NCBI GenBank assembly: GCA_039818665.1
Contig: JBCBTJ010000007.1
Location: forward strand, 13,559 to 77,558
Origin: JBCBTJ01 sp039818665
GTDB taxonomy: Bacteria; Pseudomonadota; Alphaproteobacteria; Caulobacterales; Hyphomonadaceae
Length of the DNA: 64,000 nucleotides
Direction: 5' to 3'
The notes under the pieces are model-generated. The model did not search any database. It saw only the letters and a program-made list of their open reading frames with translations, and was not told the origin of the DNA. Below, in pieces: positions 42,965-51,847 of this stretch (within the stretch, counting starts at the first letter, position 1; every line of letters starts with the position of its first letter). The translations under genes and the position numbers were made by a program.

Positions 42965-43615
42965 ATGCTCGTGAAGGTCCAGCAAAACACCTCTGAAACG
43001 CCGATGGCGATTGGCGAACCGAGGCCCGAGCGGCATGCCGGGGATTCTGAGGATAAAACGCGCGCAAGGCCGCCAAGCCTGGCGCAGTACTCATCGAAGG
43101 CGTTCTCTCGCGGCCGTCCCGCCTGGGTCGAGGCGGCCTGGCTGATCATTCAAGCTTTGCTGGTCTCGTCTTGGCTACCAGGGTCCGCGCACCGGCGTGT
43201 TCTATTGCGCCTTTTCGGCGCTCGGATCGGCCGCGGCGTGGTGATCAAGCCAGGCGTCCGCGTGAAGCTTCCCTGGCGTCTTGAGATTGGCGACCATTCC
43301 TGGATCGGCGAGCATGTTTGGATCGACAATTTGGCGGCCGTCTCAATCGGCGCTGACTGCTGCGTGTCGCAGGGCGTCTACCTTTGCACGGGCAGCCATG
43401 ATTGGTCCGCGCCCGGCTTCGACCTGGTCCTCAAGCCAATCATCCTGGAGGACGGGTCTTGGGCGGCGGCGAAGTCCGTCATCGGACCAGGCGTCAGAAT
43501 GAAAACCGGCGCCGTGCTCACGCTCGGCGCGGTCGCGACAGCGGATCTCGACGCTTGGACCCTCTATAAAGGCGCGCCAGCCGCTCCTGCCGGACGTCGC
43601 GAGGTACGGTCATGA
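42965..43615 (+). CDS. WcaF-like acetyltransferase
   Basis: 216 residues. Hexapeptide-repeat acetyltransferase of the WcaF (colanic acid) type: helical N-terminus with WVEAAWLIIQALLVSSWLPG, GARIGRGVVIKPGVRVKLPW, GDHSWIGEHVWIDNLAAVSIG, and SHDWSAPGFDLVLKPI. It should O-acetylate a sugar or lipid-linked intermediate. The ATG at 42965 may be replaced by one at 43004. Divergent from the esterase, 75 nt gap. Confidence 0.87.
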   Translation: MLVKVQQNTSETPMAIGEPRPERHAGDSEDKTRARPPSLAQYSSKAFSRGRPAWVEAAWLIIQALLVSSWLPGSAHRRVLLRLFGARIGRGVVIKPGVRVKLPWRLEIGDHSWIGEHVWIDNLAAVSIGADCCVSQGVYLCTGSHDWSAPGFDLVLKPIILEDGSWAAAKSVIGPGVRMKTGAVLTLGAVATADLDAWTLYKGAPAAPAGRREVRS

Positions 43616-43644
43616 ACGCCGGTGGCGCGGAGCGGACCCAAGCG

Positions 43645-44145
43645 TCAGGCCAGTTTCAAACAATCGGTTCGGGCGAGCTCCACCGGCGCCGCGATCGTCA
43701 TCGCATCGAGAACAATGCGGATCCGGTCCGAGCGCGCGGTCTCGGCGACCCGCGCCGTCAAACCCGACAGCGGTCCCCTTCGCACCCTCAACCGGTCGCC
43801 GCAGGCGAACTCATCCTCAATGACGATCTCGCCGCGCGCGTCAGCGCTGGCGCGCAGCGTATCGACCCAGCCGGACGGCGCTGCGGCCGGCCGCGCGCCG
43901 AACGTCACCAGACGAACGACGCCTGGCGTGGCGTCGATCGGGCGCCAGCCGCCCCGCGTCACATCCAGCGAAACGAACAGATAGCCCGGGAAGAAGGCGC
44001 GGCGAACGGTCTCCGTCCGGCGGGCGTGACGAACCGTTCGCCGCTCGGAGGGCAAAAACACGTCAAATCCCTGACGCGCCAAGCCGTCTTCGGCGAAGCG
44101 CTCTCGCCCGGTTTTACATTGAACAAGATACCAAGGCGTCCCCAT
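43645..44145 (-). CDS. NusG-family antitermination paralogue (RfaH/UpxY-like)
   Basis: 166 residues from the ATG at 44145 (GGGGAG 6 nt upstream). NGN domain: WYLVQCKTGRERFAEDGLARQ and FFPGYLFVSLDVTRGGW; KOW-like C-terminal end with CGDRLRVRRGPLSGLTARV. Such specialised paralogues bind RNA polymerase and let it read through long polysaccharide operons. Placed divergent to the wza-like gene, inside the locus, and facing away from both operons. A recognisable ops pausing element was not found. Confidence 0.85.
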   Translation of the reverse strand: MGTPWYLVQCKTGRERFAEDGLARQGFDVFLPSERRTVRHARRTETVRRAFFPGYLFVSLDVTRGGWRPIDATPGVVRLVTFGARPAAAPSGWVDTLRASADARGEIVIEDEFACGDRLRVRRGPLSGLTARVAETARSDRIRIVLDAMTIAAPVELARTDCLKLA

Positions 44146-44353
44146 GCCGATCTCCCCTCTCCCAAGACACGAAAAGGCTACTTTTAATAAAGATCTTTGC
44201 CACACTTTAGAGTTGTATTTGAAGCTCCAAAAATTTCGCCCTACGGCCTTTTCGATGCGTATATTCTGCTTAGGATGTATGTTTAGAATATCGAAAACGC
44301 TCTGGGCCAGCGGACTCCGCGACGGCGAGCGCGTCCGAAACAAGGGGGGTGTT
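44146..44353. promoter_or_regulatory. divergent control region between the NusG paralogue and the wza-like gene
   Basis: AT-rich relative to the flanks (runs such as cttttaataaag), with the perfect palindrome AAAGATCTTT at 44189-44198. Several TATATT/TAGAAT-like hexamers occur, but none has a convincing -35 at the right distance. It probably holds the promoters for both genes. Confidence 0.4.
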
Positions 44354-45034
44354 TTGGCGAAGGCGAGCGTGATCCTCGGGGCCGGTCTGGCGGCGGTGGC
44401 CGCCTGCGCCTCGGACTTGGGACATATCGAGGTGGACGGGTCGACGTTGAACGCGCCCGACACGGTCGCGCCCATCCCCGAGAGCGATCCGACGATCGGG
44501 ATCAACGACGTCCTGACGGTCCGTGTCTTCGATGTCCCGGAGCTCAGCGGCGCGTATCAAGTCGGATATGACGGCCGGATCAAGGTGCCGCTGATCGGAC
44601 AGGTCTCGGCGGCCGGCGCGACGCCGTTCGAATTGGCCGCGGACCTCGAAGCGCGGCTCGGGCGCGAGCATTTGCAGGATCCGGACGTGTCCGTCGCAAT
44701 CGCCGAGGGCGCGGGATCGCATCTCACCGTCGACGGATCAGTCGAAAACCCGGGCGTCTACCCAGTGCGCGGGCAGCTGACATTGCTTCAGGCGGTGGCG
44801 CTTTCCGGCGGCCCGAGCGACGGCGCGAACCCAAACAAGGTTGTCGTCTTTCGAACCATAGACGGCGAGCGCGCCGCAGCCGCCTTCGATCTCTCCGCGA
44901 TCCGCAACGGACTGGCCCACGACCCTGTCGTCTACGGCAACGACATCATCGTCGTCGACGGCTCCGAAGCGCGAAGAGCTTGGGGCGAGGTGCTTCGAAC
45001 GGTGCCCTTGCTCGCCTTGTTCGCCGCGTTTTGA
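44354..45034 (+). CDS. Wza-like outer-membrane polysaccharide export lipoprotein
   Basis: 226 residues from a TTG at 44354 after GGGGGG; a GTG at 44369 is possible. Signal sequence ends in lipobox VAAC. Poly_export (PES) domain (about 55-140): INDVLTVRVFDVPELSGAYQVG and GRIKVPLIGQVSAAGATP; SLBB domain (about 145-200): VDGSVENPGVYPVRGQLTLLQAVALSGG. It forms the outer-membrane exit pore with the Wzc protein that follows. Longer frames to 44144 read through the AT-rich control region and are not real. Confidence 0.92.
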   Translation: MAKASVILGAGLAAVAACASDLGHIEVDGSTLNAPDTVAPIPESDPTIGINDVLTVRVFDVPELSGAYQVGYDGRIKVPLIGQVSAAGATPFELAADLEARLGREHLQDPDVSVAIAEGAGSHLTVDGSVENPGVYPVRGQLTLLQAVALSGGPSDGANPNKVVVFRTIDGERAAAAFDLSAIRNGLAHDPVVYGNDIIVVDGSEARRAWGEVLRTVPLLALFAAF

Positions 45035-45036
45035 AC

Positions 45037-47205
45037 ATGACGCGGAACCGTTTGGCGCCTGTTTCAGCAGAGGGCCGCCGCGTGGAGGCCGAGCCGTATC
45101 TGTTCCATGGCGGGGCGCGGCTGATCGACGCCGAGCCCTCAGCGCTGGCGGTTTGGCTGGCGGCGTTGGCGAGCCGCCGCTGGCTCGTCCTGTCCATCCT
45201 CGCCGTCGGCCTGAGCGTCACCGCAGCCATGACGCTGCAGGCGCCCAAGCTCTATCGCGCCGCGGCGACGATCGAGATCCAGACCGAGCGCGCTCAGATT
45301 GTGGACGGCGCGGGGCTCGAACCTGAAATCACCGCCGACGCCGACTTCATGGCCACCCAGTACGAACTCCTGAGGAGCCGGGCGCTCGCCGAGAGAGTGG
45401 CGCTGACCCTTGGGCTCGCAAAAGAGGTTGCCTACGCCGATCAAACAGCGGCCAGGGCCGCGCGCCTTGCACAGGCCACAAAGACGCTGACACAGAACCT
45501 AGAAATCGACCCTGTCGGCCGCAGCCGCATGGTCGATATCGGGTATGTCAGCGGATCGGCGGCTGAGGCGGCGCGGATCGCCAACGCTTACGCGGACGCC
45601 TTCGTCGCGGAAAACCTAGAGCGGAAATTCAACACAAGCGCTTATGCGCGCGCGTTCCTCGAGCAGCGCCTCGCGGAGGCTGAAACCGCGCTGCAAGCCT
45701 CTGAGCGCCGTCTCGTCGACTATGCGCAGGCGAACGATATCATCGATGTCGCGGCTGGCGCCGACGGCCCGGCCTCGCTCGACGCCGCGGCGCTGATCTC
45801 GCTGAGCGAGACGCTCACCCAGGCCGAAACCGATCGCCGACTGGCCGAAGCCCGCTACCGCGCCGCCGCGGCTGATCCCGAGGCGCCGGGCGCGCTCGTT
45901 GGCGAAACGCTGACCCGGCTGCAAACCCTGCGCGCCGAGGCCCAGTCGGAGTATGATCAGAAGCTGAAAACCTTCAAGCCGAGCTGGCCGGACATGCAAG
46001 TCCTACAGGTCCGGCTGAATGCGCTCGATCACGAGATCGCTCTGGAGAAGACCGCCGCGCTCGCCGGCCTGCGGCGGGCCTATGAGGCCGCAAGCGCCCA
46101 GGAAGCCTCGCTTCAAGACCGGGTCGCGCGATTGCGGCGGGATGTGCAGGATCTGCGCGAACGACGCATTCAATACACCATTCTGGAACGCGAGGTTGAG
46201 ACCAACCGATCGCAATATGACGGGCTGCTTCAGCGATTGAAGGAGGTGGGCGTCGCCAGCGGGCTTGAAAGCGGGCTCGCCGCGATCATCGACCCGGCGA
46301 TCGCGCCCCAGGCGCCGTATTCTCCAAATTTGCGGACCAGCTTCGCGCGCGGCGGCCTGATCAGCCTGGCGGCCGGCTTCCTGATCGCGCTTTTGCTGCA
46401 TCGGCTGGACGATCGGATCAAGACGCCGGCGGATGCGATCGACAAGCTCAACCTGCCGCTCTTGAGCGCGACGCCGCGCCTGTCGCGCCGCCGGCTGGCG
46501 CGGGCGGCGGCGGACCCAAGCTCCAGTTTGTCCGAAGCCATTCAATCGGCGCGCGCCGCGCTCGATCTAACGGCGCAGACGAACGACGCGCGCTGTTTGC
46601 TCGTCACCAGCGCGCGGCAAGGCGAGGGCAAATCGAGCACGGCGACAGCGCTCGCCCGATCCTTCGCCGCATCGGGGCGCAAGACGCTTTTGATCGACGC
46701 TGACTTGCGGCGCCCCTCTGCACTTAGGCGCGAGCGCGCGTCCATCGGGTTCGCAGGCTTGCTCGAAACGGACGCGGCCTTCGATGACGAGATCCTCGCC
46801 ACCGATCTTGCGGAGCTCTTTTTGCTGCCGAGCGGCGCGCGCAAGCGACCTTCGCCGGTCCAACTCTCCGCGCCCCGTCTTGCTCGCCGCATCGCCGAGG
46901 CTCGAGAGCGTTTCGATATCATTGTCGTCGACGCGCCAGCGGTCCTGGCGCTCGCGGACGCGCCGCTGCTCGCAGGCGTCTGCGGCGAGGTCGTCTTCGT
47001 CACCCAAGCCGGCGGCGCGCGCCGTCGGGAAATACAACGGGCGCTCGATCGCTTGACCGCCGCGCGGGCTGACATCGTCGGTGTGGTCCTCTCAAAGCTT
47101 GATCCACGCCGCGCCGATTTCGAGTACCGCTACAAATACGACCCGCGACCGGCCCCAGGCCCCCTGACAGCGCCGCTTGCCATAGCGGACGCACGCAAGA
47201 CGTGA
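45037..47205 (+). CDS. Wzc-like chain-length regulator fused to a BY-type tyrosine kinase
   Basis: 722 residues. Inner-membrane Wzz helices near 45-63 and 430-450 flank a coiled-coil periplasmic part (about 160-430). C-terminal kinase: Walker A SARQGEGKSSTATALA, Walker A' LLIDADLRRPS, Walker B IIVVDAPAV. A short tyrosine cluster lies just before the end (EYRYKYDPRP), the usual autophosphorylation site. Controls chain length and export of the polysaccharide with the Wza partner directly upstream. GTGA overlap with the next gene. Confidence 0.93.
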   Translation: MTRNRLAPVSAEGRRVEAEPYLFHGGARLIDAEPSALAVWLAALASRRWLVLSILAVGLSVTAAMTLQAPKLYRAAATIEIQTERAQIVDGAGLEPEITADADFMATQYELLRSRALAERVALTLGLAKEVAYADQTAARAARLAQATKTLTQNLEIDPVGRSRMVDIGYVSGSAAEAARIANAYADAFVAENLERKFNTSAYARAFLEQRLAEAETALQASERRLVDYAQANDIIDVAAGADGPASLDAAALISLSETLTQAETDRRLAEARYRAAAADPEAPGALVGETLTRLQTLRAEAQSEYDQKLKTFKPSWPDMQVLQVRLNALDHEIALEKTAALAGLRRAYEAASAQEASLQDRVARLRRDVQDLRERRIQYTILEREVETNRSQYDGLLQRLKEVGVASGLESGLAAIIDPAIAPQAPYSPNLRTSFARGGLISLAAGFLIALLLHRLDDRIKTPADAIDKLNLPLLSATPRLSRRRLARAAADPSSSLSEAIQSARAALDLTAQTNDARCLLVTSARQGEGKSSTATALARSFAASGRKTLLIDADLRRPSALRRERASIGFAGLLETDAAFDDEILATDLAELFLLPSGARKRPSPVQLSAPRLARRIAEARERFDIIVVDAPAVLALADAPLLAGVCGEVVFVTQAGGARRREIQRALDRLTAARADIVGVVLSKLDPRRADFEYRYKYDPRPAPGPLTAPLAIADARKT

Positions 47206-48239
47206 TCCGCCGCAGCCCGGCGGCGCTCCTCATTGCTTTGGCCGCCATCGCCGTGCTTTGGACGATGACGGCCCCGACCCGGACAAACGGGGCGGTCGCC
47301 GCAGGGCCGTTGGCGGCCGAGCCGCTTGTCGAAGCGGCGATCGCTTACACAGCGCTCGGCGATCACGCACGATCGATCGCCGCTTTGGACGCCGCGCTCC
47401 GCCGAAGCCCGCGCCATCGCCAGGCGACATTGTTGCGCGCAGAGGCCGCTTTGGCCGTCGGCGACGCTGCGCGGGCCGTTTCGCTGATTGGCGAAATGTA
47501 CACGATCGACGACCCGAACCGCGACGCGTGGTTGGGCGCGTTGGTCGATATCGCGCGCCGGCCCGAACATCGGCCAGCAGTATTGAGCGCGTTAGAAACG
47601 GGGCCGCTATGGGCGGTTCCGCTCTCAAACAGATTGATCGACGACGCGGCGCCCCCGGATTTGCTCTTCGAGTCCGCGAGACGGACGCCGCCGGTTCAGG
47701 AGCGTTATCTGCACGGGCTCCTTCAAGACGGCCGCATTGAGCACGCTTATCTGGCCTGGTTGGAGTTCCAGCAGGGCCAGCCGGTCGAGGACTTGACTTG
47801 GCCGTATGACGGCGTGTTCGAAGGCCTTTCAGGCGCTGCGCCGTTCAATTGGCGGCTCCTATCACGTCAGGCCGAACTCGCCCCGGGCGACGGCTTGCAT
47901 GCCGCCTATTTCGGACCGGGTCCCACAGTCTTCGCCGAGCAAATCCTGGCGGCCCCGCCAGGCCTCTATCGACTGTCCGCGACGATGCGGGGACGATCAG
48001 AGCCCGGCGGCGCCACGCTTCAATGGGTCGTCCGCTGTATGCCCGAAACCGGATTCGAGGCGCGGCTGGCGCCGGCGACGCTGACGGAACAGGCTCAGAC
48101 TTATTTCGCGGCGATCGAGATCCCAGCGTCGGACTGTTCGTTCCAGCGGTTGTCGATTGAAGGCGTTCCCGGCGCCAGGGCGTCGCGCGCATCGGCGGTG
48201 ACCGAGCAAATTCGCTTGCGGCCGGACGCGCCGGACTAG
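47202..48239 (+). CDS. secreted TPR-containing protein of unknown function
   Basis: 345 residues from GTG 47202. N-terminal hydrophobic segment (PAALLIALAAIAVLWTM) as signal anchor, TPR-like helices (about 38-105: AIAYTALGDHARSIAALDAAL and RAEAALAVGDAARAV), then a beta-rich C-terminus (GLYRLSATMRGRSEPGGATL). Placed between the Wzc and ligase genes, it may be a periplasmic helper of polymerisation or export. No close family recognised. Confidence 0.72.
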   Translation: MIRRSPAALLIALAAIAVLWTMTAPTRTNGAVAAGPLAAEPLVEAAIAYTALGDHARSIAALDAALRRSPRHRQATLLRAEAALAVGDAARAVSLIGEMYTIDDPNRDAWLGALVDIARRPEHRPAVLSALETGPLWAVPLSNRLIDDAAPPDLLFESARRTPPVQERYLHGLLQDGRIEHAYLAWLEFQQGQPVEDLTWPYDGVFEGLSGAAPFNWRLLSRQAELAPGDGLHAAYFGPGPTVFAEQILAAPPGLYRLSATMRGRSEPGGATLQWVVRCMPETGFEARLAPATLTEQAQTYFAAIEIPASDCSFQRLSIEGVPGARASRASAVTEQIRLRPDAPD

Positions 48240-48241
48240 CA

Positions 48242-49546
48242 ATGGCGCCGATTGTGATCGCGGCGCTGCTCGCCGCCGGTCTCGTACTCGGCGGGGCTGG
48301 CCAGGACGTGGAAGTGCGCCACGGCGCGCTTCAATTGTTGGCGCTGGGTGCGCTCGCTTGGGCGGTGTTCCGACGACCGCGTGAATCGATGCTTCGCGAG
48401 GCGCGCTTCGGCTTCGCCTTGGCGGCGGCGTTTGCGGTCGCGGCGACCGCCCAGCTCGTTCCCCTACCCCCTGAGCTATGGACCGCTTTGCCCGGGCGAG
48501 CGCCGGCGACCGAGAGCTTCAAGCTGCTCGACCAACCGGCGCCTTGGGCGCCGCTATCGATGACCCCGGACGAAACGCTTGCGGGCGTCCTGCACGTCAT
48601 CCCGGCTCTTGCCGTGTTCGCCGTAATCGTTCGGTCTGATCGGAGAGCGACGAACGCCGTCGCCCTTGCGGTCCCCAGTCTGGCGATCGTTTCGGCCGTT
48701 TGGGGCGGCGCGCAGCTTGCCGGCGGCCGCGAGTCCATCGCGTATCTCTATGATCCTGCGAGTGTCGGATATCCGGCCGGGGCGTTCGCCAATGTGAACC
48801 ATCAAGGCACGCTCCTGCTCGCCGCGCTCCCCTTCCTGGCCGCCCTGGCGCACCCGGCGCGCGTCGACGCTCCGATCCGCTTCGGACAAGGCCCTGCTCT
48901 CGCCGCCCTCTACACCGCCCTGGTCTTGGCGCTCATCGCGACGCGGTCGCTGTTCGCCTATGTGATGATCGTACCAGTCGTGGCCGCTTGCCTGGCGATT
49001 TCAAAGCCGCCGCGGCGCGGCGGGGCGATTATGACGTGGACGCTGATCGTCGGTTCGGTGGCGGCCGTCGCAGCGTTCTCGGCGCCGATGATCGACGAGC
49101 TCGGCGCGAGCGCGGCCGACAATACGGCGACGCGATTGGACGTCTTGGAAATCAGCGGCGCGATGCTGAAGGCTGTTTGGCCCTGGGGCGCCGGGCTCGG
49201 CGTTTATGAGGCGCTCTACCCGCTCCATGAGCCGCCCGGACCGCCGTCCAAATATTTCGTCAACGCCGCGCACAATGATTATCTGCAAGTCCTGATCGAG
49301 TTGGGCGCGGCCGGCGGCCTGTTGGTCGCAGGCTGCTTGGTTTGGACCGGCCGCTTGATCTGGCGCGCTTGGGCCTATGGCGATCCGCTTCAGCGCGCGG
49401 CGTCGATCGCGCTAGGCGTCATCGCCTTGCATAGCGCTGTCGACTACCCCCTGCGGACGCCGGCGATCGCGATGCTCGCCGCCGCTTGCCTGGCTGTACT
49501 GGCCAAGCCGTCCGGCGGCGGCCGCGGCGACGAGATCCTTCGCTAA
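48242..49546 (+). CDS. O-antigen ligase/polymerase-family membrane protein
   Basis: 434 residues with about eleven helices. Wzy_C domain signature: PAGAFANVNHQGTLLL and, near the end, the large periplasmic loop with FVNAAHNDYLQVLIELGAAG (conserved His). Could be a ligase moving the polymer to lipid A core or a second polymerase; the locus already has a Wzy candidate at 32495. The 3' end overlaps the convergent glycosyltransferase by 135 nt. Confidence 0.82.
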   Translation: MAPIVIAALLAAGLVLGGAGQDVEVRHGALQLLALGALAWAVFRRPRESMLREARFGFALAAAFAVAATAQLVPLPPELWTALPGRAPATESFKLLDQPAPWAPLSMTPDETLAGVLHVIPALAVFAVIVRSDRRATNAVALAVPSLAIVSAVWGGAQLAGGRESIAYLYDPASVGYPAGAFANVNHQGTLLLAALPFLAALAHPARVDAPIRFGQGPALAALYTALVLALIATRSLFAYVMIVPVVAACLAISKPPRRGGAIMTWTLIVGSVAAVAAFSAPMIDELGASAADNTATRLDVLEISGAMLKAVWPWGAGLGVYEALYPLHEPPGPPSKYFVNAAHNDYLQVLIELGAAGGLLVAGCLVWTGRLIWRAWAYGDPLQRAASIALGVIALHSAVDYPLRTPAIAMLAAACLAVLAKPSGGGRGDEILR

Positions 49547-50752
49547 TCCCCGCCACGCGGCGAGCGCGCGCCGCCGGCCCCAGACCTGCGCTGAGAAGCG
49601 CCGCGCCGCCTTTCCCATCGCCGCGACCTCTTCCGGCGATTGCGACAAGCGCAAGATGAGTTTCGCGAGCTCCGCATCGTCGCCGATGGCGACGGCGCAT
49701 CCGAAGCCGTGGCGCCGAACCAGCCGGCCCGCCTCGCCGTCCATGTCCCCAATGGCCAGAACGGGCCGCCCGACAGCGGCCGCGCCGTAGAGCTTGCTTG
49801 GCACAATCAATCCTTCCAACTTTGGACGAAGGGACAGCCAATGAATGTCCGCAGCGCCGAGGGATTGGGTCAAGTTTCGACGCGGTTGATAGGGCTGTAG
49901 GACGATGTTTGAGAGGTCCCTTAGCGCCGCTTGGTTCGATATTCGGTCGCGCAAAGCGCCGCCGCCGACAAACAGGAATTTGATGCGCGATGCGCGCTTG
50001 AGCCTTTCAGCGGCTTTCAGAAGCGTGTCGACATCATGCGCTAAACCGAGATTGCCTGAATAAGCGACGACAAAGTCCTCCGCTTCAAATCCCCACGCCG
50101 CGCGCAAAGGGCTCGTTCGAAACGGACAGGCCTCGCCCGCGTCGTCGATGGCGAAGTTTTGAACGAGCCGCAATGCAGACGGCGCCAGGCCTTGCGCGGC
50201 CAATCGCTCGGCCATGCGCTCGCCGATGACCACGTTGACGTCCGCGCGCCGGAGCGAACGATCTCGAAGCGCGCGCAGAATGCGCCCTGGAACGCCGCGC
50301 GCAAGGGCGACGCCAAGCTCGCCCGCCACTTCTGGGTAAAGGTCTTGCAGCCATGTGACGAAGCGCGCGCCGCGAAGGCGAGCCGCCAAAGCCATCGAGA
50401 CGGACAAAAGCGGCGGGTCGGTCTTGGCGATCACGATGTCGCCGCGGGCCGCCAGCCGCATCACACCGGCGAGCGCCGCGACGTGAAACGACATATGGTC
50501 GCCCGTGCGCCGCAAGAGCGAGCGGCGGCCATAATCCGTCGTCGCGAGACGGATGACGTCAACTCCCTTGATCGTCTCCCGCTTAGGCAGTTCGCCGCCG
50601 CCTTCATATCGGCGCCGCCCGGTAACGACGCTCACCCGGCGGCCGTCCTTGGCGAGGTCGAACGCGACCTCGCTGAGTATCTGCGCAGTGGAGCTGTGAT
50701 CGGGATGGAAGAACCGATTCACGAAAATCAGCCGCGGCTCGCGATGCAACAT
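49412..50752 (-). CDS. glycosyltransferase family 4 (WbuB-like)
   Basis: 446 residues. FVNRFFHPDHSSTAQILSEV at the start and FVTWLQDLYPEVAGELG typical of WbuB-type GT4 enzymes; donor half with VVAYSGNLGLAHDVDTLLKA and GLIVPSKLYGAAAVGRPVLA. The last 35-40 residues (Gly/Gln/Arg-rich) are antisense to the previous gene and look non-structural. Divergent to the fcl-like gene. An 8-G tract lies at the Shine-Dalgarno position. Confidence 0.85.
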   Translation of the reverse strand: MLHREPRLIFVNRFFHPDHSSTAQILSEVAFDLAKDGRRVSVVTGRRRYEGGGELPKRETIKGVDVIRLATTDYGRRSLLRRTGDHMSFHVAALAGVMRLAARGDIVIAKTDPPLLSVSMALAARLRGARFVTWLQDLYPEVAGELGVALARGVPGRILRALRDRSLRRADVNVVIGERMAERLAAQGLAPSALRLVQNFAIDDAGEACPFRTSPLRAAWGFEAEDFVVAYSGNLGLAHDVDTLLKAAERLKRASRIKFLFVGGGALRDRISNQAALRDLSNIVLQPYQPRRNLTQSLGAADIHWLSLRPKLEGLIVPSKLYGAAAVGRPVLAIGDMDGEAGRLVRRHGFGCAVAIGDDAELAKLILRLSQSPEEVAAMGKAARRFSAQVWGRRRALAAWRGLAKDLVAAAAAGRLGQYSQASGGEHRDRRRPQGVVDSAMQGDDA

Positions 50753-50760
50753 GGCCGCCG

Positions 50761-50768
50761 CCCCCCCC
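50761..50768 (-). repeat. 8-nt homopolymer (G8 on coding strand) at the ribosome site
   Basis: Eight consecutive G on the minus strand, 8 nt before the ATG (50752) of the GT4 gene, occupying its Shine-Dalgarno position. Slippage of this run would change translation. Confidence 0.75.
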
Positions 50769-50782
50769 TGAAGCCGCCTAGA

Positions 50783-50810
50783 AAACTACTTTGAATACAT
50801 TTTTTATCAA
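50783..50810 (-). promoter_or_regulatory. putative promoter of the GT4 gene
   Basis: Minus strand TTGATA (50810-50805), 16-nt spacer, TAGTTT (50788-50783), in a short AT-rich patch. Confidence 0.4.
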
Positions 50811-50908
50811 CAGAATTCTCGCGCATTCGGCGAAATCCGCGAGGCGCTTGGGACCGGGCTTACCGCCGCTGGCGAAAAATGGCAGAGGGCGGTCAAGGAG
50901 CACGGCGC

Positions 50909-51847
50909 ATGTACGATTTGAGCGGCAAGAGGATCTGGGTCGCCGGTCATCGCGGCATGGTCGGGGCCGCTTTGACGCGGCGCCTCGCGGCGGAAGACTG
51001 CGAGGTGATCACGGCGGGGCGCGAGCGGGCCGATCTGACGCGCCAGGCCGAGGTGGAAGCGGTCTTGGCGGACACGCGTCCCGACGCGATCATCATCGCC
51101 GCGGCGCGTGTCGGCGGCATCCTCGCCAATCAAAACGCCCCGGCCGATTTTCTCTACGACAACCTAATGATCGGCGCGAACATGCTCCGCGCCGCCCATG
51201 CGAGCGACGTGGAGCGGCTGGTCTTCGTCGGCTCAAGCGCGGTCTATCCGAAACTCGCCGAACAGCCGATCGTCGAAGACGCGCTGCTCACCGGCCCGTT
51301 GGAGCCGACCCATGAAGCCTACTCCATCGCCAAGATCGCCGGCGCGAAGCTCGCTTCAGCCTATCGCCGCCAATACGGGCGCGACTACATCGCCGCGATG
51401 CCGACCAATCTGTACGGGCCCGGCGACAATTTCGATCTTGAAACCAGCCATGTCGTCCCGGCCCTGATCCGAAAGGTCCACGACGCCAAGACCGCCGGCG
51501 CGGCGCAGGTCGAGATTTGGGGCACGGGGAAGCCGCGGCGCGAATTCCTGCATTGCGACGATTGCGCCGACGCGCTCGTCTTTCTCCTCAAACACTATTC
51601 CGAGGAGTCGCACATCAATGTGGGCTCCGGCGAGGATGTGTCGATCCTCGGGCTCGTCGAAACGATAAAAACGGTTGTCGGCTACCAGGGCGAGATCACG
51701 CACGATCTCTCAAAGCCCGACGGGCCGCCGCGGAAATTGATGTCCGCCGAGACGCTCCGCGCGCTCGGTTGGGCGCCTCGCATCGACCTCGAATCGGGGC
51801 TCGCGTCGACCTATGACTGGTTCTTAAAAAACGTCGCGGCGAGCTAG
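50909..51847 (+). CDS. fcl: GDP-L-fucose synthase-like epimerase/reductase
   Basis: 312 residues from the ATG at 50909, 8 nt after AAGGAG. Fuses epimerase and reductase steps converting GDP-4-keto-6-deoxymannose to GDP-L-fucose. GHRGMVGAAL is the NADP loop; SSAVYPK and YSIAKIAGAK (Tyr-x3-Lys) the catalytic core; MPTNLYGPGDNFD and EFLHCDDCADA family motifs. GDP-mannose 4,6-dehydratase (gmd) is absent from the window. Stop overlaps the convergent gene within CTAG. Confidence 0.9.
   Translation: MYDLSGKRIWVAGHRGMVGAALTRRLAAEDCEVITAGRERADLTRQAEVEAVLADTRPDAIIIAAARVGGILANQNAPADFLYDNLMIGANMLRAAHASDVERLVFVGSSAVYPKLAEQPIVEDALLTGPLEPTHEAYSIAKIAGAKLASAYRRQYGRDYIAAMPTNLYGPGDNFDLETSHVVPALIRKVHDAKTAGAAQVEIWGTGKPRREFLHCDDCADALVFLLKHYSEESHINVGSGEDVSILGLVETIKTVVGYQGEITHDLSKPDGPPRKLMSAETLRALGWAPRIDLESGLASTYDWFLKNVAAS

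Noticed and set aside
44146..44353. ops/JUMPstart element for the NusG paralogue
   Set aside because: No GGCGGTAGC-like motif in either orientation in the control region.
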